Positions 54,736-63,770 of a stretch of 64,000 bases of DNA are shown piece by piece. The stretch is from assembly GCF_003194085.1 (NCBI RefSeq), contig NZ_CP023994.1, positions 1,054,001 through 1,118,000 of the forward strand, given 5' to 3'. The stretch comes from Aurantimicrobium photophilum. Its GTDB lineage: Bacteria; Actinomycetota; Actinomycetes; Actinomycetales; Microbacteriaceae. Under the pieces are notes generated by a model, which was given only the letters and a program-made list of their open reading frames with translations, was not told where the DNA came from and did not search any database. Position 1 is the stretch's first letter, and each line of letters opens with the position of its first letter. A program made the translations under genes and the position numbers.

Positions 54736-56274
54736 TTATTTTCCGTCAGCACCGTCGGAGGCGAGAAGATCCTTCTCCACCTTGCCGCCGTAGCCTTCCT
54801 TTTGGGGGTCTCCGTGGAGACCTCCTGAAACGGCATATTCTTCTTCAGGTGAGAGCACCAGTCGCTTACGTCCGTAGAGTGCAAAACCAATCAGCATCAA
54901 TGCATAGATCACTGCAATAGCGATGATGGCTGGACGTGCTGGTTCGTTGATGAAGAATCCGAAGAAGATCGCCAGCGAGACCACTGCCGCAATAACAGCA
55001 CCGGGGATACCCCAAGGGCTCTTGTAGGGGCGATTAGCCTTGGGGAACTTCTTGCGCAGGATAACGAAGGACACCATCTGCAGGATGTAGGCGATAACAG
55101 CACCCCATACTGCGATGTTGAGCACGATAGCTCCGGCAACACCGGTTGCTCCACCGAGGGAGTCAACTGCAATCAGTGCAAGGAACCCAATAACTGCACC
55201 AACGGTCAGTGCAACGTAGGGGGTCTCGCGCTTTCCTGTCAGAGAGAGCACCTTGGGGTAGTAACCAGCTCGTGAGAGCGAGTACATGTTGCGGCCGTAG
55301 GCGAACATGATTCCCTGGAGGGAAGCAAGCAAACCAATGAGAGCAAACAGTGCAAGCACAGCTGCTGCACCGTCACCGACCATGGCGCGGAAGCCATCAA
55401 GCAATGGCTCACCTGCAGCGCTGATTCCTTCGGCGCCGACAAGGGCAGTGTTGAGGAACAGCACCAACAAACCAGTCACGATCAGGGTAGTGCGAGCGAT
55501 CAGACCTGCACGAGGAATGTCCTTGACAGGGTCGTGGGCTTCTTCGGCAGCAAGAGGAAGTTCTTCAATACCCAGGAAGAACCACATTGCATAGGGAAGA
55601 GCGAACAGAATCGGCAACCACCCGTGTGGGAGGAACGTGGACTGACCGGCATCTGGAGCGATGTTCCAGAGCGAGTTGAAGTCGAGCTTGCCGGAGAACA
55701 CCGCCATGACAGAGAAGACCAGCAAGATTGCGATTGAGATGATCGACACCACGATGGCGAACTTGAAGGACACGGCAGAACCTGCGGAGTTCAACAACAC
55801 AAACACCGCATACAGGATGATGTACCAGACGAACATGGGCAGGTTGAGTCCCAAGAGTTCACTGGTCACACTGTTGGCATAGGACGCAGAGAAGAAGACA
55901 ACCACGGCAGTGGTGGCGACGTACTCAATCGTTTCTGCGAGACCGGTAATGAATCCACCCCACGGCCCCATTGCCGATCGGGCGAATGAATAAGCTCCAC
56001 CAGAGTGAGGCATGGCTCCCGCCATCTCACCAATGCTGAACATCATTCCGTAGTACATAAAGATGAGGACGGCGAATGCGATGAGCATTCCACCAAAGCC
56101 GGCGAAGCCAATACCGAAGTTCCATCCGGAGAAGTCGCCGGAAACAACTGCTGCTACTGCGAGACCCCAGAGGCCCCACAAACCGGCCGAACGCTTGAGC
56201 GTCCGTTTCTTGAAATAGTTGGCGTCTGCGGTTGTGTACGTCACACCCGAGACGTTCAAGGTGTCTTTGGACAT
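54736..56274 (-). CDS. APC-superfamily permease, ethanolamine/amino-acid type
   Basis: A 512-residue inner-membrane protein with about 12 transmembrane helices. It begins TLNVSGVTYTTADANYFKKR and has the conserved first-helix unit GLWGLWGLAVAAVVSGDFSG, then GEMAGAMPHSGGAYSFARSA and GIEELPLAAEEAHDPVKDIP. These are features of the ethanolamine-permease (EAT) branch of the APC family. The start is ATG 56274 after AAGGAAAA; a longer in-frame start at 56328 lacks an RBS. It is divergent from the GlnA-like ligase gene, consistent with importing that enzyme's substrate. Ethanolamine is inferred, and polyamines remain possible. Confidence 0.88.
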   Translation of the reverse strand: MSKDTLNVSGVTYTTADANYFKKRTLKRSAGLWGLWGLAVAAVVSGDFSGWNFGIGFAGFGGMLIAFAVLIFMYYGMMFSIGEMAGAMPHSGGAYSFARSAMGPWGGFITGLAETIEYVATTAVVVFFSASYANSVTSELLGLNLPMFVWYIILYAVFVLLNSAGSAVSFKFAIVVSIISIAILLVFSVMAVFSGKLDFNSLWNIAPDAGQSTFLPHGWLPILFALPYAMWFFLGIEELPLAAEEAHDPVKDIPRAGLIARTTLIVTGLLVLFLNTALVGAEGISAAGEPLLDGFRAMVGDGAAAVLALFALIGLLASLQGIMFAYGRNMYSLSRAGYYPKVLSLTGKRETPYVALTVGAVIGFLALIAVDSLGGATGVAGAIVLNIAVWGAVIAYILQMVSFVILRKKFPKANRPYKSPWGIPGAVIAAVVSLAIFFGFFINEPARPAIIAIAVIYALMLIGFALYGRKRLVLSPEEEYAVSGGLHGDPQKEGYGGKVEKDLLASDGADGK

Positions 56275-56299
56275 TAATTTTCCTTCTGCTCGGGTTGAG

Positions 56300-56318
56300 C
56301 ACCTCAAGGATCGAGGTG
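56300..56318. repeat. Inverted repeat upstream of the permease gene
   Basis: CACCTC and GAGGTG, 6 bp each with a 7-nt spacer, 25 nt upstream of the permease start. It may be an operator for the regulator at 60810 or just a leader hairpin. Confidence 0.3.
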
Positions 56319-56433
56319 AGGCACACAACGCTGTGAGATTCCTTGGAGATGACTATATGCCTCAAATTGGTTCTTGTAACTACCTTTAACAAATAATTAA
56401 TCTGAAAAATATCTGCTATTTACCGGAGAACGC

Positions 56434-56462
56434 TTGACATAGATTCCCCAATAGAGTGGTCT
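56434..56462 (+). promoter_or_regulatory. Candidate promoter of the GlnA-like catabolic operon
   Basis: A perfect TTGACA (56434-56439), a 17-nt spacer, and TGGTCT as a weak -10. The segment around it (GGTCTAATGG, then GGTTGGAATACC with GGT and ACC ends) has the look of a GntR-type half-palindrome overlapping the promoter, which would suit repression by the FadR-type regulator at 60810. Confidence 0.42.
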
Positions 56463-56499
56463 AATGGTTGGAATACCTACCTCAAGGAAGAGAGTGACA

Positions 56500-57867
56500 A
56501 TGTCCACTGCAGCTGGGAACCTCACCGCCGAAGGCCTCAAGGCTCTCGTCGAGGATGGAAGCATCGACACCGTAATCGTGTCATTTACTGACATGCAGGG
56601 GCGTCTTGTGGGTAAGCGAATCTCGGCACGACTCTTCGTAGAGGATGTTATGGCTCATGGCGCCGAGTGTTGCAACTACCTCTTTGCCGTTGATGTTGAA
56701 AACAACACCGTTGACGGATATTCCATCTCGAGCTGGGAACGCGGCTATGGAGATATGGCCATGATCCCCGACATGAGCACCCTGCGCACAGCTCCCTGGC
56801 TCGAAGGCACAGCTATGGTGATGGCAGACATGCAGTGGCTGGACCACTCCCCTGTGATGCAGTCCCCCCGGGAAATCCTGCGCACCCAGATCAACCGTCT
56901 CGCTGCACATGGACTGATTCCTTACGTAGGAACAGAACTTGAGTTCATCGTTTTTGATGACACTTACCGCGAAGCATGGGCTAAGGGTTACGACAACCTG
57001 CGCCCCTCCACGGACTACAACGTGGACTATGACCTCCTCGCATCCACCCGTGTCGAGCCGCTGCTGCGTGACATTCGTAACTCCATGGATGCGGCCGGGA
57101 TGTATTGCGAAGGCGTCAAGGGTGAGTGCAACCTTGGTCAGCAAGAAATCGCATTCCGCTACGACGAGGCCCTCGTCACCTGCGACAACCACTCGGTATA
57201 CAAGAGCGGCGCCAAGGTGATTGCGGACAAGCACGGCAAGTCACTGACGTTTATGGCGAAGTTCAACGAGCGTGAAGGTAACTCCTGCCACATCCACATC
57301 AGTCTCCGCGACACTGACGGTAACCCGGTCTTCGCAGATAAGAACGCTGAACACGGCATGAGCAAGATGTTCCGCCACTTCTTGGCCGGACAGATTGCTG
57401 CCATGCGCGAGCTTTCCCTCTTCTTCGCTCCAAACATCAACTCCTACAAGCGCTACGTTGATGGCAGCTTCGCTCCTACCGCAGTTGCGTGGGGCCTGGA
57501 TAACCGCACGTGCTCTCTTCGTGTTGTCGGCCAAGGTCACGGCATGCGTGTCGAGCAGCGCGTACCCGGTGGAGACGTCAACCAGTACCTCGCAGTTGCT
57601 GCACTGATTGCTGCAGGACTACACGGTATTGAAAACGAGCTCGAACTCGAGCCTCTCACCACAGGCAACGCCTACACCGGAGGTGCACCCCGCGTCCCCT
57701 CTAGCTTGCGTGATGCGGCCGAGTTGTTTGCCAACTCAACCATCGCCAAGGAAGCTTTCGGACAGGATGTCGTAGATCACTACCTCAACTACGCACGTAT
57801 TGAAGTAGCAGCTTACGACTCTGCGATTACTGACTGGGAGCGCGTCCGTGGCTTCGAGCGTCTCTAA
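56500..57867 (+). CDS. Glutamine-synthetase-like gamma-glutamyl-amine ligase (GlnA4/PuuA type)
   Basis: A 455-residue ATP-dependent ligase of the GS superfamily. The beta-grasp N-terminal half has FTDMQGRLVGKRI; the catalytic barrel has YVGTELEFIVF, KGECNLGQQEIAFRY, the GS signature FNEREGNSCHIHISL and RVVGQGHGMRVEQRVPGGD. It lacks the adenylylation Tyr region of housekeeping GlnA, as in amine-specific paralogues. It should attach glutamate to the amine of the substrate imported by the divergent permease. The start is ATG 56500 after AAGGAAGAG. Confidence 0.9.
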   Translation: MSTAAGNLTAEGLKALVEDGSIDTVIVSFTDMQGRLVGKRISARLFVEDVMAHGAECCNYLFAVDVENNTVDGYSISSWERGYGDMAMIPDMSTLRTAPWLEGTAMVMADMQWLDHSPVMQSPREILRTQINRLAAHGLIPYVGTELEFIVFDDTYREAWAKGYDNLRPSTDYNVDYDLLASTRVEPLLRDIRNSMDAAGMYCEGVKGECNLGQQEIAFRYDEALVTCDNHSVYKSGAKVIADKHGKSLTFMAKFNEREGNSCHIHISLRDTDGNPVFADKNAEHGMSKMFRHFLAGQIAAMRELSLFFAPNINSYKRYVDGSFAPTAVAWGLDNRTCSLRVVGQGHGMRVEQRVPGGDVNQYLAVAALIAAGLHGIENELELEPLTTGNAYTGGAPRVPSSLRDAAELFANSTIAKEAFGQDVVDHYLNYARIEVAAYDSAITDWERVRGFERL

Positions 57868-58618
57868 TCGCAAACCCGTCATTGGGCTGACAACCTACCT
57901 CGAGCAGGCACAATCAGGGGTCTGGGACGTTCAGGCTGCCTTCTTACCCAAGGTGTATTTCAATGCCGTCAATAAAGCCGGTGGCATTGCCGTCCTCCTC
58001 CCCCCACAGGCCATCGATGCAGAAAGCGCTGAAACCATTCTGGACGGGCTAGATGGATTGATTATCTGTGGCGGCAAGGATGTTGACCCAGCCCGCTATG
58101 GACAGGATCCTCACCCTCTGACCGACGAACCACGGCCAGATCGTGATGCTCTGGAAGACGCCCTCCTCACCGCGGCCATTAATCGCGAACTGCCTTTCCT
58201 CGGCATTTGCCGCGGAGCTCAAATGCTCAATGTGATCCGCGGTGGCGACCTGATTCAACACCTCCCCGACGTTGTCGGTGATGACCGCTACCAAAAGGGC
58301 CAAGGAAACTTCAGCCACATTCCCGTGAAAGTCGAAGAAGATTCACTCCTCGCCGAGATCTTGAACAACGATGCACCCGTGGGTGCGATGTATCACCACC
58401 AAGCCATTGGCGAGGTCGGTGAAGGTCTCAGCGTTGTTGCCACCACCAAAGATGGCGTGATTGAAGCACTCCAACTTGATGACGTTCCGTTCGGTCTTGC
58501 CGTGCAATGGCACCCAGAACAAACCCCCGAAGACATCGGCCTCTTTGAAGGCCTGGTGGATGCAGCAAAAGAATATGCCCACCACCACCCCCGCAACACT
58601 CAAAGGAGCTCATCGTGA
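57848..58618 (+). CDS. Gamma-glutamyl amide hydrolase, class-I glutamine amidotransferase fold (PuuD-like)
   Basis: A 256-residue protein with the GATase1 triad: Cys in FLGICRGAQMLNVIRGG, and His-Glu in AVQWHPEQTPED; GGKDVDPARYG is the PuuD-type substrate loop. It would release glutamate from the gamma-glutamyl product at the end of the pathway. It starts at GTG 57848, 20 nt inside glnA-like, and its own TGA overlaps the next GTG (GTGA), so translation is tightly coupled. Confidence 0.93.
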   Translation: MASSVSNRKPVIGLTTYLEQAQSGVWDVQAAFLPKVYFNAVNKAGGIAVLLPPQAIDAESAETILDGLDGLIICGGKDVDPARYGQDPHPLTDEPRPDRDALEDALLTAAINRELPFLGICRGAQMLNVIRGGDLIQHLPDVVGDDRYQKGQGNFSHIPVKVEEDSLLAEILNNDAPVGAMYHHQAIGEVGEGLSVVATTKDGVIEALQLDDVPFGLAVQWHPEQTPEDIGLFEGLVDAAKEYAHHHPRNTQRSSS

Positions 58619-59973
58619 GTTACACCATCATCAACCCTGCAACAGAAGAAGCAGGCGAAACTATTGAGCACCTGAGCCTGGAACAAACAGATGAGGCAAT
58701 TGATCTCGCCAAGCGTGCACAGAAAGAATGGGCTGCAAGAAACCCTGCCGACCGCGCTGCAGCTCTGCGTCTCTTTGCTGATGCCGTAGACGGCGATATT
58801 GAAAACCTTGCCCAACTCGAAGTTCGTAACTCTGGCCACCCCATCGGTCAGGCCCGTTGGGAAGCTGAACACGTGCGTAATGTTCTCGAGTATTACTCGG
58901 CAACCCCTGAGCGTCTCTTTGGCAAGCAGATTCCCGTTGCCGGCGGGATTGACTTTACGTTCCATGAGCCCCTGGGGGTGGTGGGGGTCATCACCCCATG
59001 GAACTTCCCCATGACCATTGCATCATGGGGTTTTGCGCCTGCACTTGCAGCAGGTAACGCTGTTGTTCTGAAGCCTGCTGAGTGGACTCCCCTCACCAGT
59101 ATTCGTTTGGGTGAGCTTGCCCTGCAATCTGGACTACCTGAAGGACTTTTCCAGGTGCTGCCAGGCCAGGGTTCAGTCGTGGGAGAGCGCTTCGTCACCA
59201 ACCCCACCGTGCGCAAGGTTGTCTTCACTGGCTCCACCGCAGTGGGCAAGCGCATCATGGCTGGCGCAGCAGACCAGATCAAACGAGTGACTCTCGAGCT
59301 CGGCGGCAAAAGCGCCAACATTGTCTTTGCAGATGCGGACCTCGAGAAAGCAGCTGCGAGCGCTCCCTATGGTGTCTTCGAAAATGCAGGCCAGGACTGC
59401 TGCGCTCGCAGTCGTATCTTGGTTCAGCGCAGCGTCTATGACAAGTTCATGGAATACCTCGAGCCAGCAGTCAAGGGCGTCAAGGTAGGTGACCCTCTCG
59501 ATGAAGCGACAGAGATGGGTCCCTTGGTTCACAAAAAGCACTTTGACAGCGTCTCTTCCTATGTCCCCAGCGATGCACCGGTTGCTTTCCGCGGTTCTGC
59601 ACCTGAGGGTGCTGGCTACTGGTTTGCTCCCACCGTGCTGACTCCTGATTCCCGCAATCACATCAGCGCAACGGATGAAATCTTTGGTCCTGTCGTCACT
59701 GTGCTTCCATTTGATGATGATGCTGACGCCATGGAACTGGCTAATGCAACCGAGTATGGGCTCTCTGGATCCATCTGGACACGCGATGTGGGACGCGCGC
59801 TGCGTATTTCACGAGGCGTGGAGTCTGGAAACCTGTCCGTGAACTCGCACTCTTCCGTCCGTTACAACACCCCGTTCGGCGGATTCAAGCAGTCGGGACT
59901 AGGCCGCGAGCTTGGTCCAGATGCAGCCTTGGCTTTCACCGAAACCAAAAACGTCTTTATTCCTGCCGACTAA
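58615..59973 (+). CDS. Aldehyde dehydrogenase (PuuC-like role)
   Basis: A 452-residue NAD(P)+ aldehyde dehydrogenase: ITPWNFPMTIASWG, LELGGKSANIVF (general-base Glu), catalytic Cys in ENAGQDCCARSR, and ATDEIFGPVVTV. In this operon it should oxidise the gamma-glutamyl aldehyde to the acid. It starts at GTG 58615, overlapping the hydrolase stop by 4 nt. The double Cys at the active site is seen in several family members. Confidence 0.93.
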   Translation: MSYTIINPATEEAGETIEHLSLEQTDEAIDLAKRAQKEWAARNPADRAAALRLFADAVDGDIENLAQLEVRNSGHPIGQARWEAEHVRNVLEYYSATPERLFGKQIPVAGGIDFTFHEPLGVVGVITPWNFPMTIASWGFAPALAAGNAVVLKPAEWTPLTSIRLGELALQSGLPEGLFQVLPGQGSVVGERFVTNPTVRKVVFTGSTAVGKRIMAGAADQIKRVTLELGGKSANIVFADADLEKAAASAPYGVFENAGQDCCARSRILVQRSVYDKFMEYLEPAVKGVKVGDPLDEATEMGPLVHKKHFDSVSSYVPSDAPVAFRGSAPEGAGYWFAPTVLTPDSRNHISATDEIFGPVVTVLPFDDDADAMELANATEYGLSGSIWTRDVGRALRISRGVESGNLSVNSHSSVRYNTPFGGFKQSGLGRELGPDAALAFTETKNVFIPAD

Positions 59974-60003
59974 GACCTGAACAACCTCACTAAGGAGAAA
60001 ACA

Positions 60004-60798
60004 ATGAGTATCGAAAAGATTGACCTCACCCAGCGTCTTGCCGGCAAGGTTGCCGTCATCACCGGTGGCGCAAGCGGCATCGGCTTTGCTACCGCAAAGC
60101 GCTTCGCAGCGGAAGGCGCCACAGTCGTCATTGGCGACGTTGCCCCCCAAGAAGCTGGCGAGAAAGCAGCTGCGGAGGTAGGCGGACTGTATGTCCGTGC
60201 TGACGTGACCGATGAAGATCAGGTGAACAACCTCTTCGACACCGCATTCAAAGTCTATGGATCTGTTGACATTGCTTTTAACAACGCTGGCATCTCACCA
60301 CCCGATGACGACTCCATTGAAACCACTGAACTTCCTGCATGGAACAAGGTTCAAGACGTCAACCTCAAGTCGGTCTACCTGTGCTCACGCGCTGCGCTCC
60401 GCCACATGGTGAAGCAGCAGAGCGGCTCCATCATCAACACGGCTTCCTTCGTAGCCGTGATGGGATCTGCCACCTCACAGATTTCCTACACCGCTTCCAA
60501 GGGTGGAGTTCTGGCCATGAGCCGTGAACTCGGTGTTCAGTTTGCTCGTCAGGGCATCAGAGTCAACGCTCTCTGTCCTGGCCCAGTGAACACTCCCCTG
60601 CTTCAGGAGCTGTTTGCTAAGGATCCCGAGCGTGCACAGCGTCGGCTGGTCCACATTCCTATCGGTCGCTTTGCTAAGCCCGAGGAGCTTGCCGCAGCCG
60701 TTGCATTCCTTGCCAGTGATGACTCTTCTTTCATTACAGGTTCAACCTTCCTGGTTGACGGTGGAATTTCCTCTGCCTACGTCACTCCACTGGACTAA
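60004..60798 (+). CDS. Short-chain dehydrogenase/reductase in the amine/amino-alcohol operon
   Basis: A 264-residue classical SDR: cofactor motif TGGASGIGFATAKR, NNAGISPPDD, catalytic Tyr and Lys in SYTASKGGVLAMS, and a typical C-terminal DGGISSAYVTP. It is in line with the aldehyde dehydrogenase (31-nt gap, SD AAGGAG) and takes the place that an amine oxidase (PuuB) has in the Puu pathway. This suits oxidation of a hydroxyl, as expected for gamma-glutamyl-ethanolamide. Confidence 0.92.
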   Translation: MSIEKIDLTQRLAGKVAVITGGASGIGFATAKRFAAEGATVVIGDVAPQEAGEKAAAEVGGLYVRADVTDEDQVNNLFDTAFKVYGSVDIAFNNAGISPPDDDSIETTELPAWNKVQDVNLKSVYLCSRAALRHMVKQQSGSIINTASFVAVMGSATSQISYTASKGGVLAMSRELGVQFARQGIRVNALCPGPVNTPLLQELFAKDPERAQRRLVHIPIGRFAKPEELAAAVAFLASDDSSFITGSTFLVDGGISSAYVTPLD

Positions 60799-60809
60799 GC
60801 ACACCTCCA

Positions 60810-61580
60810 ATGTCTCCCGACATCCAACCTGGACTGGCCGCAGTCACAAGTCCACTCAACGGTGACTTGTTACTTCGGCCTGTCCGGGGTGGGAACACCT
60901 ATGAGGAAACGGTGGAGCGTTTGCTTCAAACCATTCGCTTAGGTTTAGCACTTCCTGGTGTCCAGCTACCTCCTGAGCGCGAGCTAGCCACCATGTTGGA
61001 TGTCAGTCGCGACACTGTTCGTTTAGCTATCTCGTCGCTGGTAGATGCGGGCTATCTCGTCGTAAAGCGGGGGAGATATGGTGGCACGTTCGTAGCAGAT
61101 AACCTCCCGACACAACCCTTGCGCATGGGCCGAGATGGTGAACTCACGCATAACGTTGAATTCACTCATGACGAGTTAGAAGACGTGCTCATCCTGCGTG
61201 AAATTTTGGAATGTGGAGCTGCCCAACACGCGGCAACTCGGAGCTTGAGCTCTGTCGAACGTGAGCAGCTGTGGTCTGTCCTGAAAGAGACGGCTGAATC
61301 TACTTCAGAGAACTACCGAATGTTGGACTCTCGCTTGCATTTGCTCATTGCAGAGTTGACCGGTTCTCCTTCACTTCTGTCGCAAGTTGCCACCTCACGC
61401 ATGAGAGTCAATGAACTCCTTGACGGAATTCCACTTCTGGCTCCCAACATTGCGCACTCCAACGAACAACATGAAGCAATCGTGTTGGCAATTCTCACTG
61501 GTGATACAGATAAAGCCAGTGCGGCAATGGCTGACCACGTTTCTGGCTCTGCAGCTCTGCTTCGTGGCTTCCTGGGGTAA
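60810..61580 (+). CDS. FadR-type GntR-family transcriptional regulator
   Basis: A 256-residue regulator. The winged helix-turn-helix (residues ~35-95) contains LPPERELATMLDVSRDTVRLAI and the wing VVKRGRYGGTFV; a C-terminal FCD effector domain follows, with ILREILECGAAQHAATR and ADHVSGSAALLR supplying part of the metal/ligand site. It is 11 nt after the SDR gene, so it is cotranscribed and probably represses this cluster until the substrate or a gamma-glutamyl intermediate binds. Confidence 0.93.
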   Translation: MSPDIQPGLAAVTSPLNGDLLLRPVRGGNTYEETVERLLQTIRLGLALPGVQLPPERELATMLDVSRDTVRLAISSLVDAGYLVVKRGRYGGTFVADNLPTQPLRMGRDGELTHNVEFTHDELEDVLILREILECGAAQHAATRSLSSVEREQLWSVLKETAESTSENYRMLDSRLHLLIAELTGSPSLLSQVATSRMRVNELLDGIPLLAPNIAHSNEQHEAIVLAILTGDTDKASAAMADHVSGSAALLRGFLG

Positions 61581-61588
61581 CAGTGAAG

Positions 61589-61608
61589 GTCATGCACAAA
61601 AACATGAC
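61589..61608. repeat. Inverted repeat GTCATG-N8-CATGAC upstream of the second permease
   Basis: A perfect 6-bp inverted repeat, centred about 20 nt before the GTG start at 61620. It is a candidate operator, or a weak attenuating hairpin after the regulator gene. Confidence 0.35.
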
Positions 61609-61619
61609 AGAGTAATTCT

Positions 61620-62903
61620 GTGAGTGAACACAAAGGCACCCTCGGCATTGCCCAGGGCACGGCCCTCTATATCGCCAGTGTGCTGGGCACCGGCATCCTG
61701 GTTCTCCCGGGCTTAGCAGCTCAGGTTGCAGGACCTGCCTCGATTCTCTCTGTTGCCATCATCTTTGTGTTGTCCATCCCCTTGGCAGGAACCTTTGCCG
61801 CTCTAGCAGCCCGCTATCCCGATTCCGGTGGTGTGGCCAGCTATGTGCGCACATCCATGGGTAACACTTGGGCCCGAGTAGCTGGTTATCTTTTCTACTT
61901 CGGTGTCGCCGCTGGTGAACCGGTGGTTGCCGTCATGGGCGCCGAATATGTCATTGCCATTACCGGTGCTGACCGCTCACTCCTGCCAGCTGTTGCCGCT
62001 GTGTTGTTCCTGGTTCCCTTCACCTTGAACTTGTTCGGCGTGAAAGTTGCTGGCTGGGTGCAGTTAGGTCTTAGCGCACTGCTCGTTGTGGTGGTCGTGG
62101 GTGTGATTTCCTATGGCGCACCTGCCGTGCAGGAAACCAGCTTCCAGCCGTTCATGCCCCATGGCTGGGTTGGTGTGGGCGTGGCCATCAGTTTGTTCGT
62201 CTGGGCATTTGCCGGCTGGGAAGTTGGGACCCACATCGCCGCCGAGTTCAAGAACCCGCGCAAGACCATCCCTATCGCCACCGGTATTGCTTTGGTGATT
62301 GTGGGAACGGCTTATCTTGCCCTGCAGTGGGTCACCATCGGCGTGCTCGGCGAAAATGCCGGCAAGGGCAGTGTTCCCCTACTGACCTTGGTCAATGAAA
62401 CTGCTCCCAAGGCAGGCTCCATCATTATCGCCAGCATCGCGGCGATCGTGTCCCTCGGCGTGCTCAACGCCTATTTGGCAGCCATAGGCAAGCTGGGTGC
62501 CTCACTGGGGCGTGACGGAGATCTCCCCCACTATTTCGCTCAGGGTTCAGAGCCTGATGAGGTTCCTCGTCGTAGCTTGATGCTGTCTCTGGGAATTTCC
62601 ATCATCTTCTTTGGGATTTTGTTTGCACAGGATTTCCAGCTTCTCAGTCTGATTCCCATTCACCTGAGCTCGATGGTTGCCATCTATGTGTTGGGCATGA
62701 CGGCAGCAGTATTGATCTTTCCTCGCTGGAGCGGGGACTGGTGGGTTGCTGTTGTGGCACTAGCCATGACCATCGTGCTGCTGGTCTTGAATGGCCCGAA
62801 CGTGTTCTTCACCATTGGCGTAGCAGTCATTGCGGTGATAGTGACCGTGGTCAAGCGGCGTATTGCCACTACCCAAGCCAAGAAGGCAGCTCCGACTGCC
62901 TGA
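61620..62903 (+). CDS. APC-superfamily amino-acid permease/exporter (YjeH-like)
   Basis: A 427-residue membrane protein of about 12 helices. It begins GTLGIAQGTALYIASVLGTG, the G-T-G turn of the APC fold, and has ARYPDSGGVASYVRTSMG and FAGWEVGTHIAAEFKNPRK. The shorter N terminus and this pattern resemble YjeH-type amino-acid exporters rather than the ethanolamine branch of the permease at 54736. It starts at GTG 61620, 39 nt after the regulator gene. It may export a product such as glycine; this is inference. Confidence 0.88.
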   Translation: MSEHKGTLGIAQGTALYIASVLGTGILVLPGLAAQVAGPASILSVAIIFVLSIPLAGTFAALAARYPDSGGVASYVRTSMGNTWARVAGYLFYFGVAAGEPVVAVMGAEYVIAITGADRSLLPAVAAVLFLVPFTLNLFGVKVAGWVQLGLSALLVVVVVGVISYGAPAVQETSFQPFMPHGWVGVGVAISLFVWAFAGWEVGTHIAAEFKNPRKTIPIATGIALVIVGTAYLALQWVTIGVLGENAGKGSVPLLTLVNETAPKAGSIIIASIAAIVSLGVLNAYLAAIGKLGASLGRDGDLPHYFAQGSEPDEVPRRSLMLSLGISIIFFGILFAQDFQLLSLIPIHLSSMVAIYVLGMTAAVLIFPRWSGDWWVAVVALAMTIVLLVLNGPNVFFTIGVAVIAVIVTVVKRRIATTQAKKAAPTA

Positions 62904-62919
62904 TCAATAGTTCTTCGAA

Positions 62920-63750
62920 CTACATCTCTTCGTGAGTGTTGGGATCTCCACCCCACAGGCGTCCACGCTCCAAGCCAGAGATGACATCCAGCTCTTCAGG
63001 CGAGAGATCAAAGTCGAAGCTGTGGAGGTTCGACATCTGACGACCACGATCAGCTGACTTAGGAAGTGGAATTGCGCCCAGCTGAGTGTGCCAGCGGAGG
63101 ATCAACTGTGCAGGAGTAACCCCACGTGCCTGAGCGAGGTCAGTAATGACCTTCTCGTTACGCAGTTCTTCTGTCTTGCCCAGCGGACTCCAGCTTTCGG
63201 TTTGAATGCCGTGCTGCGCATGGAATGCACGCATCTGTGCCTGGGGGAAGTAGGGGTGGAGTTCGATCTGGTTGACCGAGGGCACAACGCCGGTGGCGTC
63301 GATGATCTTGGACAAGAACTCTTCGGTGAAGTTACACACACCAATACTCTTGGCGAGCCCGTCGTCCTTGAGCTCGATCATGGCCTGCCACGAGTCGAGG
63401 TAGCGGTTGACGCTGGGGTTAGGCCAATGAATCAAGTAGAGGTCGATGTAGTCGAGTCCCAGTGTCTGACGGCTCAGCTCAAATGCAGCCATGGTTTCAT
63501 CGAAACCGTGAGCTGAACCACGCAGTTTGGTCGTGACGATGATCTCTTCACGAGGAACTCCTGAGGCCGCAATAGCCTTGCCTACCTCGCCCTCATTGTT
63601 ATACCGGGTTGCGGTATCAATCAGGCGGTACCCCTCGTGGATGGCGCCCACGATGGAGGCAATGCCATCGTCACCGGTGAGTTTGTAGGTTCCCAGACCA
63701 ATCTGGGGCAGAACTAAACCATCATTGAGGGTAACTGTGGGAGTTGTCAT
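62920..63750 (-). CDS. Aldo/keto reductase (2,5-diketo-D-gluconate reductase-like)
   Basis: A 276-residue AKR5-type enzyme. It has LPQIGLGTYKLTGD, LIDTATRYNNEGEVGKAI (Asp and Tyr), VTTKLRGSAHG (Lys), LYLIHWPNPS (His) and the C-terminal cofactor segment IPLPKSADRGRQMSNL. It reduces small carbonyls with NADPH; the natural substrate is unknown. An SD GGAGGGT precedes the ATG. It is convergent with the permease gene. Confidence 0.93.
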   Translation of the reverse strand: MTTPTVTLNDGLVLPQIGLGTYKLTGDDGIASIVGAIHEGYRLIDTATRYNNEGEVGKAIAASGVPREEIIVTTKLRGSAHGFDETMAAFELSRQTLGLDYIDLYLIHWPNPSVNRYLDSWQAMIELKDDGLAKSIGVCNFTEEFLSKIIDATGVVPSVNQIELHPYFPQAQMRAFHAQHGIQTESWSPLGKTEELRNEKVITDLAQARGVTPAQLILRWHTQLGAIPLPKSADRGRQMSNLHSFDFDLSPEELDVISGLERGRLWGGDPNTHEEM

Positions 63751-63770
63751 ACCCTCCAGCGTAGGGCTTT

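Noticed and set aside
56500-60798. Standard Puu putrescine pathway
   Set aside because: No PuuB-type amine oxidase is present; an SDR takes its place. The ligase alone cannot settle the substrate, so putrescine is kept only as an alternative.
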